Of a DNA stretch of 64,000 bases, positions 8,658-19,228 are shown in pieces; the stretch's first letter is position 1; each line of letters starts with the position of its first letter. Source of the stretch: Campylobacter novaezeelandiae. Its GTDB lineage: Bacteria; Campylobacterota; Campylobacteria; Campylobacterales; Campylobacteraceae. Position numbers and translations under genes: made by a program. A model generated the notes under the pieces. It saw only the letters and a program-made list of their open reading frames with translations, was not told the DNA's origin and made no database searches. Location of the stretch: assembly GCF_004323845.1 (NCBI RefSeq), contig NZ_QPGR01000009.1:1-64000 (forward strand), given 5' to 3'.

Positions 8658-8974
8658 TAATTTGCCAAGAGTTTTAAACCTATGCTTGAAACTAAGATTA
8701 AGCCAAGAAAGAAAAATTTTAAAATATTTTTACTTTCTTTAAAAAGCAAGATCCCAACAACAACTCCACCCCCAGCACCAATACCTGTCCATATAGCATA
8801 AGCTATACCCATAGAAATTTCACGCATAGCCAAAGAGAGAAAACTAAAACTAAGGGAAAATTGGACTAAAATAGCCAATAAAAAAATCTTTTTACCTGTA
8901 TTAATTAATTTTTTCATGGCTATAACACCTATAATCTCCATACAACCTGCTAAAAATAAAAAAAACCAACTCAT
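8657..8974 (-). CDS. SMR family exporter subunit (second of a pair)
   Basis: A 105-residue, four-helix small multidrug resistance protein. The membrane-embedded Glu lies at residue 13 in [13 protein letters not shown], and the [12 protein letters not shown] motif sits in helix 3. It lies 10 bp after another SMR gene, which suggests a two-component (heteromeric) exporter of the YkkCD/EbrAB kind. In this family substrates are guanidinium or quaternary ammonium cations; the substrate here is not determined. Its stop overlaps the bioD start. Confidence 0.9.
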   Translation of the reverse strand: MSWFFLFLAGCMEIIGVIAMKKLINTGKKIFLLAILVQFSLSFSFLSLAMREISMGIAYAIWTGIGAGGGVVVGILLFKESKNILKFFFLGLILVSSIGLKLLAN

Positions 8975-8984
8975 TATATTTTCT

Positions 8985-9335
8985 TTAAGTTATATTTTCA
9001 TTTTCTTTGCTTATAAGTTTAAGTCCTATAACACCACTAAGCAAGATTAAAATAAGTATAATTTTAAGTAAGGAAAAACTTTCTTTAAAAAAAAGCATTT
9101 CAAGTAATACCACTCCAGTTGTTCCAATCCCTACAAATACAGAGTAGGCAATACTCACTTCAATCTTTTTCATAGCAATAACAGCACAGGTAAATGAAAT
9201 ACAAATTCCAATACCTGTTAAGATATATAAAGGTAAGGTATTAGCGTATTTTAAGCCACTTACCCAAAAACATTCAATGATTCCTCCTAGAACTATCAAA
9301 CTCCAAGCGAGATTTAAACTTATTTGTTTTTTCAA
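8985..9335 (-). CDS. SMR family exporter subunit (first of a pair)
   Basis: A 116-residue four-helix SMR protein. It has the conserved Glu in GGIIECFWVSGLKYA (helix 1) and YSVFVGIGTTG in helix 3, with a charged tail KENENIT. Sitting immediately upstream of a second, different SMR gene fits the paired subfamily in which the two subunits insert with opposite topology. I found no guanidine riboswitch in the 54 bp upstream. Confidence 0.9.
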   Translation of the reverse strand: MKKQISLNLAWSLIVLGGIIECFWVSGLKYANTLPLYILTGIGICISFTCAVIAMKKIEVSIAYSVFVGIGTTGVVLLEMLFFKESFSLLKIILILILLSGVIGLKLISKENENIT

Positions 9336-9389
9336 AATTATCCTTTTTTGAAAATAAATATTAATTATACTAAAAATATTATTTTAAAA

Positions 9390-9812
9390 TTAGCGTATTT
9401 TTCTTTTTCTTTTTTTACTTAGTTTTAAAATTTTTGAGGCATTGCCTTCAAAAAGTTTTTGATCTATAATTTTATCAGCAACATTTTTTGCCCAAATTTC
9501 ATCAAATTCTTTACCATGTTTGTTGGCTGAGGTAGAAAAAAGCCAATCCCAATTTTTTAAAAAATCTTCGTGTGGATGATCTTTTACAATACGAATAGCT
9601 TGTAAATTTGGATAAATAAAAGTGGTTTTTTTACTCTTTCTTACTAGATTTTTAAAATACTTTGGCACTCTTACAAGTTTTTTAAGTTCGCTAAATTTGG
9701 TTGTTGTTATCAAGCAGGGTTGATCTTGATTTCTATTTTTTAAAGTATTTAGCTTTTTTAAATTTTTACTTAAAAACCCTACTGTTGTATCAGTTTGTGC
9801 TAGATAAATCAT
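9390..9812 (-). CDS. Short Sua5/YrdC-domain protein
   Basis: The 140-residue protein starts YLAQTDTTVGFLSKN, the strand and loop that open the YrdC fold (T-DTxxG), and contains FSTSANKHGKEF, the matching SANxSG-type motif. YrdC/Sua5 proteins make threonylcarbamoyl-AMP for the t6A tRNA modification. Typical enzymes have about 180-200 residues or more, so this is a minimal version whose activity is uncertain. A basic tail (KLSKKRKRKIR) may bind RNA. Its ATG overlaps the upstream stop by 4 nt (ATGA), placing it last in the carB operon. Confidence 0.8.
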   Translation of the reverse strand: MIYLAQTDTTVGFLSKNLKKLNTLKNRNQDQPCLITTTKFSELKKLVRVPKYFKNLVRKSKKTTFIYPNLQAIRIVKDHPHEDFLKNWDWLFSTSANKHGKEFDEIWAKNVADKIIDQKLFEGNASKILKLSKKRKRKIR

Positions 9813-10522
9813 TTGCTTTTTAGTATAAATTCTAAAATTTGCAAAACATCATATTTGTGATTTTTACTTAAAATTCCAAAAATTTTAAGCATATTAAGAA
9901 AAATACAAATATTATTTTCATTAATCTCTAAATATCCCTTTTCTTTACTTTGTATAAATCTATGTAGAAAATCTCTTTCCCCTTGTTTATTTTTTAAAAT
10001 ATAAACAGGAAAACAAAAAAATAACATTGCCTGAATTCCAACTGCTCTTTGTTTTTCTCTTATGATAATCTCGCTTAAATAGTTATCGTTATTAAATTTA
10101 TAAACCAATAAAGGGTAGGAAATTTCAGATTTTAAAAAATTTATATTGGCAATTTTTGTAGGTAAAAAAATACTTCTAGTGATATTAAGTTTTTCTTCAA
10201 TAAGCTCAGTATTATTTTCTATAAAATTTTTAATGTTAAGTAAATTTTCTTTTTTAATTATCTCTTTTTTATAAAAGTTAAAGATAATATTGCTTAATTC
10301 ATAAAGTTTTTTCTTTTTTGTATTGGCTGCTATGAAATGATAATCTTCGTTTGGTAAAACTATTTCATCATAGCCTATTTGCCATTCTATATAATGTTTT
10401 ATATCTATTTTTGTTTTTGTAGGAGCTATAGGTAAGCCATAATCATTAAAAGTATTTCTTTCTTTAATTCTTATTTTGCCACTAACAGATGTTAGAGATA
10501 GTTCATAGTTAAAATCACTCAT
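9809..10522 (-). CDS. Unknown protein beside a DNA methyltransferase; candidate restriction enzyme
   Basis: I do not recognise this 237-residue protein by family. It lacks membrane segments. A mid-protein stretch YLSEIIIREKQRAVGIQAM holds acidic and basic residues on a strand, loosely like a PD-(D/E)xK nuclease core, but I cannot place a convincing catalytic triad. The main evidence is context. It starts 2 bp after the stop of an N6-adenine methyltransferase on the same strand, the usual arrangement of a type II restriction-modification pair. Its stop overlaps the YrdC gene start. A regulatory or unrelated function is possible. Confidence 0.5.
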   Translation of the reverse strand: MSDFNYELSLTSVSGKIRIKERNTFNDYGLPIAPTKTKIDIKHYIEWQIGYDEIVLPNEDYHFIAANTKKKKLYELSNIIFNFYKKEIIKKENLLNIKNFIENNTELIEEKLNITRSIFLPTKIANINFLKSEISYPLLVYKFNNDNYLSEIIIREKQRAVGIQAMLFFCFPVYILKNKQGERDFLHRFIQSKEKGYLEINENNICIFLNMLKIFGILSKNHKYDVLQILEFILKSK

Positions 10523-10524
10523 TT

Positions 10525-11589
10525 TTATTCCTTAAGATATGTAGAAAATAGCATTTTAAAATAATTTTCTATTTTTTGTTTATCAAATTCTTTTTTATAA
10601 AACCAATTTAATAATTCTTGTTCTATTTTTAAGAATTTATCTTTATCTATAAAAATATCTAAATTTCCAAAACAATAAGGAAGTTTATAACAAAATTCTT
10701 TAAAAAAATGGATATAAATATAATATGTAAGATTTTCTTTAAAAACTTTAATTGTATTAGAATTTATATTTTTCATAAAAGTTTTATTTCTCTTTAGAGC
10801 ATTGATATCTCTTAAAGTATGAAAATAAGCAATAGCTTTTCTTTTATCGTTTAAATTGGGATATTTTCTAACATAATTATTTATAAAATCAAAGTCCTTT
10901 AAACAAAAAGAATAATTTTCTACGCTTTTGAAAGTGAAATTTTTAATATACTCAAAATCCATTCCCTTTTTGTCTTTTTTATAAAAAGAGATGATAATGG
11001 GAAAATGAGTAGATGATTTAGGTGTAAAAATAGAAGAAGAGATAATTAAACCATCAACAAGTTTATATTTTTGTTTAAAATCTTTCAAAGCTTTAAAATT
11101 TGCTTCTTTGATTAGATATGATAAAGGATGCAAAACGCAGATAAAATCAGGCTCTAAACACTCATAAGATCTTAAAAATGAAATTCCTAAATCTCTATAT
11201 TTTAACTTTTCGTCACAAGAAAATAATTCTTTTTTAATTTTTGCATTTATGATAGAAGTTTTATCATTATAGGGTGGATTTCCTATAATAATTAATTTTT
11301 CATTCTTTTTTATTTTAAATTTTTCTCTATTTATATTTAAGAGCGCATTTGTATGAAAGATATGATTAATTTTAACTTTTTCTAAAGCAATTTTATCTAT
11401 ATCTGCACCGATATATTTAAAATCTTTGGTAAAAAAATCCCCATATCCACAAGAGCTATCTAAAAAAGTATAAGAATTTAAATTTTTTATATGCTTTTCT
11501 AAAAGCTTATAAACCATTTCTACTACAAAAGAAGGCGTGTAAAAACTTCCTAAATTTATAGTAGTATTTTCATCTAAATGCTTTTGCAT
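10525..11589 (-). CDS. Type II-like DNA N6-adenine methyltransferase
   Basis: The 354-residue protein has the amino-methyltransferase catalytic motif NPPY at residues 104-107, preceded by the SAM-binding motif FLDSSCGYGDFF (residues 42-53). The motif order (SAM site first, then NPPY) matches the gamma class of adenine methyltransferases. The N-terminal LGSFYTPSFVVEMV is the usual motif X segment. The recognition sequence cannot be read; the C-terminal part presumably holds target recognition. It starts 4 bp after the carB stop and is followed 2 bp later by a candidate endonuclease. Confidence 0.83.
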   Translation of the reverse strand: MQKHLDENTTINLGSFYTPSFVVEMVYKLLEKHIKNLNSYTFLDSSCGYGDFFTKDFKYIGADIDKIALEKVKINHIFHTNALLNINREKFKIKKNEKLIIIGNPPYNDKTSIINAKIKKELFSCDEKLKYRDLGISFLRSYECLEPDFICVLHPLSYLIKEANFKALKDFKQKYKLVDGLIISSSIFTPKSSTHFPIIISFYKKDKKGMDFEYIKNFTFKSVENYSFCLKDFDFINNYVRKYPNLNDKRKAIAYFHTLRDINALKRNKTFMKNINSNTIKVFKENLTYYIYIHFFKEFCYKLPYCFGNLDIFIDKDKFLKIEQELLNWFYKKEFDKQKIENYFKMLFSTYLKE

Positions 11590-11593
11590 TAAA

Positions 11594-14500
11594 CTAATCT
11601 TTCAAATACTCTTGTAAGCTTTTAACTTCTAAATAACTTTTTTTCTGTATAGCCTTTATACTTTTTGCTCCTGCAAAAGCAGCTCTTAAATTTGTAAAAT
11701 AAGGGGTTTTAAAACGTATGATATTAGCTCTTATTTTTCTTGTATCTTTTTTAAAGCTATTTTCATCACTTGTGTTGATAACAAGCTCTATTTCTCCATT
11801 TTTTAATTTATCTTCAACATTAGGACGTCCTTCTGATATCTTATAGATCAATTCGCACTCAAAACCATTTTTAATGATTTCTTTATAAGTTCCGCTTGTA
11901 GCCATAAGTTTAAAACCAAGTTCTAAATATTCGGTAGCAATTTTTTTGGCATATTTTTTATCTTCATCTTTTAAGGATATAAAAACGCTTCCTTTTTCAG
12001 GAAGATTGTTTGATGAGGCAATTTGAATTTTAGCATAAGAATTAGCAAAATCTTTGCTAATCCCCATTACTTCGCCAGTTGATCTCATTTCAGGTCCAAG
12101 TTCTAAATCGCTTCCGCCAAGTTTAGAAAAAGGAAATACAACGCCTTTTAAACTCACCCTTTGAGGTTTTTTAGCTCTTAAAATTCCATTTTTTTCTTTG
12201 ACTACCCCAAAATGATCATAGAAATTTAAAGCTTCTTTTAAATTTCCTTGCCACATTACGCGTGTTGCAACTTTAGCAAGAGAAATACCTGTTGCTTTGC
12301 TTACAAAAGGCACGGTTCTACTAGCCCTAGGATTTACCTCTATGATATAAAGTTCATTTTGATAAAGAGCAAATTGAATGTTTAAAAGCCCTATAACTCC
12401 TAAATTTAAAGCTATATCTGCTGTTTTTTGTATAATCAGTTCTTGTATCTTTTCATCAATGTTGCAAGGTGGCAAAGAACAAGCACTATCACCTGAATGA
12501 ATTCCAGCTTCTTCAATGTGCTCCATAATTCCTGCTACATAAACATTTTTACCATCACAAATTGCATCTACATCAAATTCGCTCGCATTATCTAAAAACT
12601 CATCGATTAAAATAGGGCTTTTATTGCTTAATTTAACAGCTTCTTTAACATAGAGTTTTAATTCTTCTTCATTGTGAACGATACGCATAGCCCGTCCACC
12701 TAAAACATAACTTGGACGCACTAAAACAGGATAACCTATTTCATTTGCTTTTAAAATAGCCTCTTCTATGCTATAGGCTGTACCATTTTTAGGTTGATTA
12801 ATTTTAAGTTTTGCAATAAATTCAGAGAATTTTTTTCTATCTTCTGCAAGGTCAATTACTCTAGCATTTGTTCCTATAATTTTAGCACCAAAAGCACTTA
12901 ATTGTTTGGCAAATTTTAAGGGAGTTTGTCCTCCAAAATGCACAATAACACCATCTGGTTTTTCTTTTTCTATTACAGCTCTTAAATGTTCAAAATCAAT
13001 AGGTTCAAAGTAAAGCGTGTCGCTTATATCATAATCAGTTGAAACGGTTTCTGGATTACAATTATACATTATAGTTTTTATACCCATATCTTTTAAAGCA
13101 AAAGAAGCTTGAACACAAGCATAATCAAATTCAATCCCTTGACCGATGCGATTTGGCCCTCCGCCGATAATCATTACTTTTTTTTCTTTTTTCTCTTTTT
13201 TATTGTTTATACTTTGGGTTAATTCTGAGACATTAAAACTAGAATAATAATAAGGCGTGATAGCATCAAATTCACCTGAGCAAGTATCAACTTCGTGAAA
13301 TTCGGTGATAATGTTTTGATTGATTCTTGTATAATAAATATCATTTTGGCTTAATTCTAAATTATCTTTTATGTTTATTAAATGTGCAATTCTTCTATCA
13401 GAAAATCCCATAGTTTTGGCTTTTCTTAATGAATTTTTATTGCTTAAAATATCCATATCTATTTTTTTCTCAAAGTCAATGATTTCTTTGATTTGATTTA
13501 AAAACCAAATATCTATTTTAGAATACTCATAAATTTCATTAATGCTTAAGCCTTCTCTAAAAGCCTCAGCTATATAAAGAAGTCTTTTTTCGTTAGCATT
13601 TCTTATATTAAAAATCAGTTCATTTTTATCTTTGATATTAATTTCATTAAAACCATCATAATCTTTTTCAAGTGAGCAAAGAGCTTTTTGTATACTTTCT
13701 TTAAAAGTGCGTCCTATAGCCATAACTTCACCAACGCTTTTCATAGAAGTTCCTAAAATTTTGTCTGCTTTAGGAAATTTTTCAAAAGTAAAACGCGGAA
13801 TTTTAGTTACTATATAATCAATTACAGGTTCAAAAGAGGCTGGAGTGCCTGTAATATCGTTTTTAATTTCATCTAAACTAAAGCCTACTGCTAAAAGTGT
13901 AGCTACTTTTGCTATAGGATAGCCTGTTGCTTTGCTTGCTAAGGCGCTTGATCTTGAAACTCTAGGATTCATTTCTATTACTATCATTCTGCCATTTTCT
14001 GGATTTATCGCAAATTGCACATTTGATCCACCTGTATCAACTCCAATTTCACGTAGAATTTCAAAAGAGGCATTACGCATAGCTTGGTATTCTTTATCTG
14101 TTAGGGTGAGAGCTGGGGCTATAGTGATGCTATCTCCTGTATGAACCCCCATAGGATCTAAATTTTCTATGGAGCAAACTATGATGCAATTATCAAATTT
14201 ATCGCGTATAACTTCCATTTCATATTCTTTCCAGCCTAACAAACTTTCTTCTATTAAGATTTCTCCTATAGGGCTTAAAGATAACGCCTGTTGGGCAAGC
14301 TCTTGAAATTCTTCTAAATTATAAACAACTCCACTTCCAGCCCCGCCTAATGTAAAAGAAGAGCGTATCATTAAAGGAAAGCCTATCTCATCTATAGCCT
14401 TTAAGGCTTCATTATAGTTATAAGCATACATAGATTTTGGAAGATCCATACCAATTTTTTTCATACTTTCTTTGAAAATTTGACGATCCTCTCCTTTTTT

Positions 14501-14863
14501 GATTGCTTCAGGATTGGCTCCTAAAAATTTTACATTTCCTAAAAGCCCACTTTCATAAATTTGCATTGCAGCATTTAGGGCAACCTGACCGCCCATAGTG
14601 GGTAAGATAGCATCAACTTTTTCTTTTTTAATAATGCTTAAAATGTTTTCTTTGGTTATAGGCTCTATATAAGTTGCATCAGCAAAATCAGGATCTGTCA
14701 TAATGGTTGCTGGATTTGAGTTTATAAGCACGACACGATAGCCTAACTCTTTTAAGGTTTTAATGGCTTGAGTACCAGAGTAATCAAACTCACAAGCTTG
14801 TCCTATAACAATAGGACCACTTCCTATAAGTAAAATAGTATTAATATCGTTTCGTTTTGGCAT
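11594..14863 (-). CDS. carB: Carbamoyl-phosphate synthase large subunit
   Basis: CarB makes carbamoyl phosphate from bicarbonate, ammonia (from CarA) and ATP for pyrimidine and arginine synthesis. The 1089-residue protein shows the internal duplication of two ATP-grasp halves. The first begins [20 protein letters not shown] and the second [20 protein letters not shown]. It ends with the MGS-like allosteric domain ([13 protein letters not shown]). Length is normal. It leads the leftward operon with the methyltransferase, unknown and YrdC-like genes, spaced by 4 bp, 2 bp and a 4-nt overlap. A strong extended -10 lies 26 nt before its ATG. pyrB, the next user of carbamoyl phosphate, is at 57118. 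Confidence 0.97.
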   Translation of the reverse strand: MPKRNDINTILLIGSGPIVIGQACEFDYSGTQAIKTLKELGYRVVLINSNPATIMTDPDFADATYIEPITKENILSIIKKEKVDAILPTMGGQVALNAAMQIYESGLLGNVKFLGANPEAIKKGEDRQIFKESMKKIGMDLPKSMYAYNYNEALKAIDEIGFPLMIRSSFTLGGAGSGVVYNLEEFQELAQQALSLSPIGEILIEESLLGWKEYEMEVIRDKFDNCIIVCSIENLDPMGVHTGDSITIAPALTLTDKEYQAMRNASFEILREIGVDTGGSNVQFAINPENGRMIVIEMNPRVSRSSALASKATGYPIAKVATLLAVGFSLDEIKNDITGTPASFEPVIDYIVTKIPRFTFEKFPKADKILGTSMKSVGEVMAIGRTFKESIQKALCSLEKDYDGFNEINIKDKNELIFNIRNANEKRLLYIAEAFREGLSINEIYEYSKIDIWFLNQIKEIIDFEKKIDMDILSNKNSLRKAKTMGFSDRRIAHLINIKDNLELSQNDIYYTRINQNIITEFHEVDTCSGEFDAITPYYYSSFNVSELTQSINNKKEKKEKKVMIIGGGPNRIGQGIEFDYACVQASFALKDMGIKTIMYNCNPETVSTDYDISDTLYFEPIDFEHLRAVIEKEKPDGVIVHFGGQTPLKFAKQLSAFGAKIIGTNARVIDLAEDRKKFSEFIAKLKINQPKNGTAYSIEEAILKANEIGYPVLVRPSYVLGGRAMRIVHNEEELKLYVKEAVKLSNKSPILIDEFLDNASEFDVDAICDGKNVYVAGIMEHIEEAGIHSGDSACSLPPCNIDEKIQELIIQKTADIALNLGVIGLLNIQFALYQNELYIIEVNPRASRTVPFVSKATGISLAKVATRVMWQGNLKEALNFYDHFGVVKEKNGILRAKKPQRVSLKGVVFPFSKLGGSDLELGPEMRSTGEVMGISKDFANSYAKIQIASSNNLPEKGSVFISLKDEDKKYAKKIATEYLELGFKLMATSGTYKEIIKNGFECELIYKISEGRPNVEDKLKNGEIELVINTSDENSFKKDTRKIRANIIRFKTPYFTNLRAAFAGAKSIKAIQKKSYLEVKSLQEYLKD

Positions 14864-14888
14864 AAATTTTCCTAATTATTTTTTATAA

Positions 14889-14897
14889 ATTATAGCA
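14889..14897 (-). promoter_or_regulatory. Extended -10 promoter of carB
   Basis: Leftward TGCTATAAT is a perfect extended -10 whose end is 26 nt from the carB ATG. It is divergent from the cst promoter, about 70 bp away. Confidence 0.72.
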
Positions 14898-14956
14898 AAT
14901 CTTAGTTTTTTAAAACTTGAAATTTGAATTATTTTTATTTTAAGCTTAAATTTACA

Positions 14957-14965
14957 GGGGGGGGG
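14957..14965 (+). repeat. G9 tract abutting the cst -10 element
   Basis: Nine G directly precede TATAAT. The tract is outside the cst frame: an in-frame TAA at 14980 separates it from the cst ATG at 15010. It therefore occupies the promoter position that normally carries TGn and the downstream half of the spacer. Length change here would move upstream promoter DNA relative to the -10. Confidence 0.88.
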
Positions 14966-14971
14966 TATAAT
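14966..14971 (+). promoter_or_regulatory. -10 element of the cst-neuB-neuC operon
   Basis: Consensus TATAAT lies 38 nt before the cst ATG and directly after a G9 tract. No good -35 is visible at 17 bp spacing (AGCTTA). That it is the cst promoter is inferred from position and match. Confidence 0.6.
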
Positions 14972-15009
14972 CATTTTTTTAATTAATTTTTCAGGTAGCA
15001 AGAGAAAAA

Positions 15010-16221
15010 ATGAAGGATTTAATTGTAGCAGGCAATGGTCCAAGTTTAAAAAATATCGATTATCAAAGATTACCAAGGGACTATGAAGTTTTTCGATGCA
15101 ATCAATTTTACCTTGAAGATAAATACTATCTAGGTAAAGATGTTAAAATAGCTTTTTTTAATCAAAGTTTTTTCTTAGAGCAAATTTATACTGCTAAAAC
15201 TCTTATAAAAAATAAAGAATATAAAATTGGTAATTTTGTTTGTTCTAATTTTAAACTTCATAGCATTTATGAAAATCATTTAAATTTTATAAAGTATTTT
15301 GATATATTTTTTCCAGATGCTAATTTAGGAAGTAATTTTCTTGAGAAATTAAAAGAATTTAATGCCTATATTTGTTATAACGAACTTTATGAAGATAAAC
15401 GTATAACCAGTGGAATTTATATGTGCGCTGTTGCAGTAGCTTTGGGTCATAAAAGGATTTATTTAAGCGGAATTGATTTTTATGAGGGTGATATAGATTT
15501 TTCAACAGGAAAAAATGTTTATGTCTACAATGCCAACAAACAAAACTATAATAAATTAATAGGGGAAAATAAAATTCCATTTTATTTTCATAGCAAAGAT
15601 ACCGATTTAAAGGCTTTAGAATTTCTTGCTAAAACTTATGATATTTCATTTTTTTCTTTAAATCCAGAATCAATTTTAGCTAAAAATTTTGGTTTAGCTC
15701 CTGTAGACAATAATTCTTTTATACTTTTAAAAAAGACACAAAATACCTTAGATGATATTCTTATTCCTAAAGAAACTCCTTTTATAAAGCTTTATTATAA
15801 TAAAGTTCTTCAGACTAAAAGCCCTAGTCAATTAGAAATTAAGAAGAGAAATAAAATTAACATATTTCCAAATGTTAAAAATAATTTTAATCAACGTTCA
15901 GCTAAGGAAAGAATTCAAAATCATCTTTGTTATAAATTAGGAAATATTTTAATTGATTTAAGGAATTTAAGTGATTATATTAAGTTGCCTTTTGTATTAT
16001 CTTATGTAGTTTATAGACATTTAAAAGATCAAAGACGCTATAAAAAAAGAATAAAACAAAGCCCATCATTAAAATTACCGCCTTTGGAGTTTTATCGTGA
16101 CTATAAGGAAGCTTTAAAAATAAAACGAACTTTAGCTTATAATTTAGGTAGTAATTTAATTAAACATCCTTTCACCTTTTTATTTAAAATAAAAAAAATT
16201 AAAAAAGAATGGAAAGAATAA
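15010..16221 (+). CDS. cst: GT42 sialyltransferase, Cst-I-like
   Basis: The 403-residue protein is a family 42 alpha-2,3-sialyltransferase that transfers sialic acid from CMP-Neu5Ac to LOS galactose. The N-terminus [14 protein letters not shown] (Asn9) binds the nucleotide. [31 protein letters not shown] and [12 protein letters not shown] are diagnostic, and His194 in FHSKDTD matches the catalytic His. After about residue 290 a basic tail with two YxLG repeats follows. Cst-I of C. jejuni has such a tail; Cst-II does not. Its stop overlaps the neuB ATG (TAATG). The promoter carries a G9 tract, so expression may be phase-variable. Whether it is mono- or bifunctional cannot be told. Confidence 0.92.
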   Translation: MKDLIVAGNGPSLKNIDYQRLPRDYEVFRCNQFYLEDKYYLGKDVKIAFFNQSFFLEQIYTAKTLIKNKEYKIGNFVCSNFKLHSIYENHLNFIKYFDIFFPDANLGSNFLEKLKEFNAYICYNELYEDKRITSGIYMCAVAVALGHKRIYLSGIDFYEGDIDFSTGKNVYVYNANKQNYNKLIGENKIPFYFHSKDTDLKALEFLAKTYDISFFSLNPESILAKNFGLAPVDNNSFILLKKTQNTLDDILIPKETPFIKLYYNKVLQTKSPSQLEIKKRNKINIFPNVKNNFNQRSAKERIQNHLCYKLGNILIDLRNLSDYIKLPFVLSYVVYRHLKDQRRYKKRIKQSPSLKLPPLEFYRDYKEALKIKRTLAYNLGSNLIKHPFTFLFKIKKIKKEWKE

Positions 16222-17258
16222 TGCAAATAAAAATCGAAAATTTAACTATATCTGAACAAAATTCTCCTTTAGTTATCCCGGAAATTGGTATTAATCATAA
16301 TGGTAGTTTAGAGTTGGCAAAGCTTATGGTAGATAGTGCCAAAAGAGCGGGTGCTAAGATCATAAAACATCAAACTCATATTGTTGAAGATGAAATGTGT
16401 GCTATAGCCAAAAACGTAATTCCTGGAAATGCAAATGTGAGTATATATGAGATTATGCAAAAGTGTGCTTTAAATTATAAAGATGAGTTGGCTCTTAAGG
16501 AATATACTCAAAAACAAGGACTTGTTTATCTTAGCACTCCTTTTTCAAGGGCAGCTGCAAATAGATTAGAAGATATGGGAGTTGGTGCTTTTAAAATAGG
16601 ATCTGGAGAATGTAATAATTATCCACTAATAAAACATATTGCAAATTTTAAAAAACCTATGATTGTGAGCACTGGAATGAATAGTATCGAAAGTATAAAA
16701 CCAACTATAGAAATTTTAAGAGCTAGTGAAATTCCTTTTGTATTGCTTCACACAACTAATCTTTACCCAACTCCTATGAATCTTGTAAGATTAAACGCTA
16801 TGCTTGAGCTTAAAAAAGAGTTTTCTTGTTTAGTGGGACTTAGCGATCATACTACTAGCAATCTTGCTTGTTTAGGAGCTGTTGCTTTAGGTGCTTGTGT
16901 GCTTGAAAGGCACTTTGTAGATACTATGGATAGAAGTGGTCCTGATATAATTTGTTCTATGGATGAAGGTGCTTTAAAAGAGCTTATAATTCAAAGTGAA
17001 CAAATGGCAATAATGCGTGGTTTAAATACTAAAAAGAGTGCAGTTAAAGAGGAGCAAGTTACTATTGATTTTGCTTTTGCAAGTGTTGTTAGTATAAAAG
17101 AAATTAAAAAGGGTGATATTTTTTCTTTGGAAAATATTTGGGTGAAAAGACCAGGGATTGGCGGGATTGCAGCTAGAGAATTTGAGAGTATTTTAGGGAA
17201 AGTTGCTCTAAGAGATATTGCAAAAGATGTGCAGTTAAAATATGAGGATTTTCAATGA
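16221..17258 (+). CDS. neuB: N-acetylneuraminate synthase
   Basis: NeuB condenses ManNAc with phosphoenolpyruvate to give sialic acid. The protein (345 residues from the chosen start) shows [20 protein letters not shown] at the N-terminus, [20 protein letters not shown] in the barrel and [12 protein letters not shown]. It ends with the SAF antifreeze-like domain ([14 protein letters not shown]... VKRPGIGG). I chose the ATG at 16221 (MQIKIEN) over one at 16209, because GGAAAG lies just upstream and this start forms a TAATG junction with cst. It is followed by neuC with a 4-nt overlap. Confidence 0.95.
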   Translation: MQIKIENLTISEQNSPLVIPEIGINHNGSLELAKLMVDSAKRAGAKIIKHQTHIVEDEMCAIAKNVIPGNANVSIYEIMQKCALNYKDELALKEYTQKQGLVYLSTPFSRAAANRLEDMGVGAFKIGSGECNNYPLIKHIANFKKPMIVSTGMNSIESIKPTIEILRASEIPFVLLHTTNLYPTPMNLVRLNAMLELKKEFSCLVGLSDHTTSNLACLGAVALGACVLERHFVDTMDRSGPDIICSMDEGALKELIIQSEQMAIMRGLNTKKSAVKEEQVTIDFAFASVVSIKEIKKGDIFSLENIWVKRPGIGGIAAREFESILGKVALRDIAKDVQLKYEDFQ

Positions 17259-18373
17259 AAAAAATCGTTTTTATTACGGGAACTAGAGCTGATTTTTCTA
17301 AAATTAAGTCTTTGATGATAGAGATCGAAAAATCAAATGAATTTGAACTTTTCATCTTTGTTACAGGGATGCACATGAGTAAGAATTTCGGATATACTGC
17401 AAAAGAAATCTATAAAAGTGGATTTAAAAATATTTATGAATTTATCAACCATGACAAATACTATCAAATGCCAGCAGCTTTAGCTTCAACTATAGACGGT
17501 TTTTCTAAATTTGTTAATGAAATAGAACCTGATTTAATTGTAGTACATGGAGATAGGATAGAGCCTTTGGCAGGAGCTTTAGTCGGAGTATTAAATAATA
17601 TTTTAGTTGCTCATATTGAAGGAGGCGAGTTGTCTGGAACTATAGATGATAGTATAAGACATTCTATCTCAAAGTTAGCCCAAATTCATTTGGTTAATGA
17701 TGAATTAGCTAAAAAACGTTTAATACAACTTGGAGAAGATAAGAATTCGATTTTTATTATAGGTTCTCCTGATTTGGATATTTTATCTGATAATTCTATT
17801 AGTATTGAAGAAGCTAAGGCTTATTATGACATTACTTTTAAAAATTATGCTATAGCTACTTTTCATCCTGTGGTGACAGAGCTTGAATTTATTAAAGAGC
17901 AAAGTGAAAAATTCGTCAATGCTTTAATTAAAAGCAAGAAAAATTATATAGTGATTTATCCTAATAATGATTTAGGTTTTGAGTTTATTTTAAAAAGTTA
18001 TGAAAAACTTCAGAATTTATCTTATTTTAAAATTTTTCCATCTTTAAGATTTGAATATTTTATTACTTTATTAAAAAATGCAGATTTTATTATAGGAAAT
18101 TCAAGTTGTATTTTAAAAGAAGCTGTTTTTTTAGGAGTTGATGGAATAAATATAGGCTCAAGACAACAAAAAAGAAATGGTTTAAATAAAGTTATGCAAA
18201 GTTCTTATGAAAGCGATGAGATACTAAAAGCTATACAAAAAGTAAAGAAAAAAGAAAAAACTATTCATAAAAAAATAAAAGAAAAAAGTAGTGCTAAATT
18301 TATAAAACTTTTAAAAAGTGGAATATTTTTTAAAATTTCTAAACAAAAAATGTTTAAAGATTTAAAAATATAA
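17255..18373 (+). CDS. neuC: UDP-N-acetylglucosamine 2-epimerase (hydrolysing)
   Basis: NeuC releases ManNAc from UDP-GlcNAc, the first committed step to sialic acid. The 372-residue protein has [15 protein letters not shown] at the start, the [14 protein letters not shown] and [20 protein letters not shown] motifs and [15 protein letters not shown] near the C-terminus, all typical of the GT-B epimerase fold. Its ATG overlaps neuB by 4 nt. An 87-bp gap with its own likely promoter separates it from neuA. Confidence 0.94.
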   Translation: MKKIVFITGTRADFSKIKSLMIEIEKSNEFELFIFVTGMHMSKNFGYTAKEIYKSGFKNIYEFINHDKYYQMPAALASTIDGFSKFVNEIEPDLIVVHGDRIEPLAGALVGVLNNILVAHIEGGELSGTIDDSIRHSISKLAQIHLVNDELAKKRLIQLGEDKNSIFIIGSPDLDILSDNSISIEEAKAYYDITFKNYAIATFHPVVTELEFIKEQSEKFVNALIKSKKNYIVIYPNNDLGFEFILKSYEKLQNLSYFKIFPSLRFEYFITLLKNADFIIGNSSCILKEAVFLGVDGINIGSRQQKRNGLNKVMQSSYESDEILKAIQKVKKKEKTIHKKIKEKSSAKFIKLLKSGIFFKISKQKMFKDLKI

Positions 18374-18416
18374 ATATAGAATTAGATAATACATTGAAAT
18401 TAAAAAATATAAAAAA

Positions 18417-18424
18417 TGTAAAAT
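18417..18424 (+). promoter_or_regulatory. Possible -10 element for neuA
   Basis: TG followed directly by TAAAAT lies 35 nt before the neuA ATG in an AT-rich gap between neuC and neuA. The match lacks the n base of an extended -10, so this is tentative. Confidence 0.35.
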
Positions 18425-18459
18425 AAATTATTAATTTTTTAAAAACTCAAAGGATAAAA

Positions 18460-19137
18460 ATGTCAAATAAAACCTTGGCTTTAATTCCTGCAAGAGCTGG
18501 ATCAAAAGGTATTAAAAATAAAAATTTAGCTCTTTTAGCCAACAAGCCATTAGTTTATCATACCATTAAAGCTGCCAAGGAAGCAACCTGCATTGATAAA
18601 ATTGTTTTAAGTAGTGATGGAGACGAAATTTTAACTTATGCAAGGAGCCAAGGAATTGATATTATTAAGCGTCCTAAAGAATTATCACTTGATAATACTA
18701 CAAGTGATAAAGTGATTTTGCATACTTTAGAAATATATAAAACTTATGAAAATATAATTTTGCTTCAACCTACATCACCTTTTAGAACAAGCAAACATAT
18801 AGATGAATCTTTTTATCATTTTATACAAAAAAATGCTAATGCACTCATTAGTGTTTGCAAATGTGATAATAAAATTTTAAAAGCTTTTATAAGTGATGAA
18901 AAAGGAAATCTAAAGGGAATAAGCAATGATGATTATCCTTTTTATCCAAGACAAGAACTCCCAAATACTTATATGAGCAATGGGGCGATTTATATTTTAA
19001 AGGTAAAGGAATTTTTAAAAAAATCTAATTTTTTGCTTAAAAATACTACTTATTTTGAAATGGATGAGGTATCAAGTTTAGATATAGATACTTTAGAGGA
19101 TTTGAAAAAGGCTAATGAATTGTTATGTTCAAATTAA
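18460..19137 (+). CDS. neuA: CMP-sialic acid synthetase (monofunctional)
   Basis: NeuA activates sialic acid with CTP. The 225-residue protein begins [18 protein letters not shown], the nucleotide-binding signature, and has VLSSDGDEI and [15 protein letters not shown]. Its length corresponds to a single synthetase domain. In some C. jejuni LOS classes neuA is fused to the CgtA N-acetylgalactosaminyltransferase; here it is not. An AAAGGA ribosome site precedes the ATG. It is the last rightward gene before a convergent glycosyltransferase. Confidence 0.93.
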   Translation: MSNKTLALIPARAGSKGIKNKNLALLANKPLVYHTIKAAKEATCIDKIVLSSDGDEILTYARSQGIDIIKRPKELSLDNTTSDKVILHTLEIYKTYENIILLQPTSPFRTSKHIDESFYHFIQKNANALISVCKCDNKILKAFISDEKGNLKGISNDDYPFYPRQELPNTYMSNGAIYILKVKEFLKKSNFLLKNTTYFEMDEVSSLDIDTLEDLKKANELLCSN

Positions 19138-19228
19138 TCAAATTTTATTAATGTTAAGAAACATTTATTTTATAAAAAAGTATTTTTTATTTGGATTCTT
19201 ATGAATAAAAATGTAAAATTATTTAAAT

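Noticed and set aside
14876..15076. A 66-codon leftward open frame covering the G9 tract upstream of cst
   Set aside because: It overlaps the cst start and the carB promoter, has no ribosome site and looks like chance translation of AT-rich sequence. The G9 is better explained as part of the cst promoter.
19150..19165. AATGTT/AACATT hairpin after neuA
   Set aside because: Six A/T-rich pairs with no clean T tail. The stem at 19229-19251 is the better candidate.
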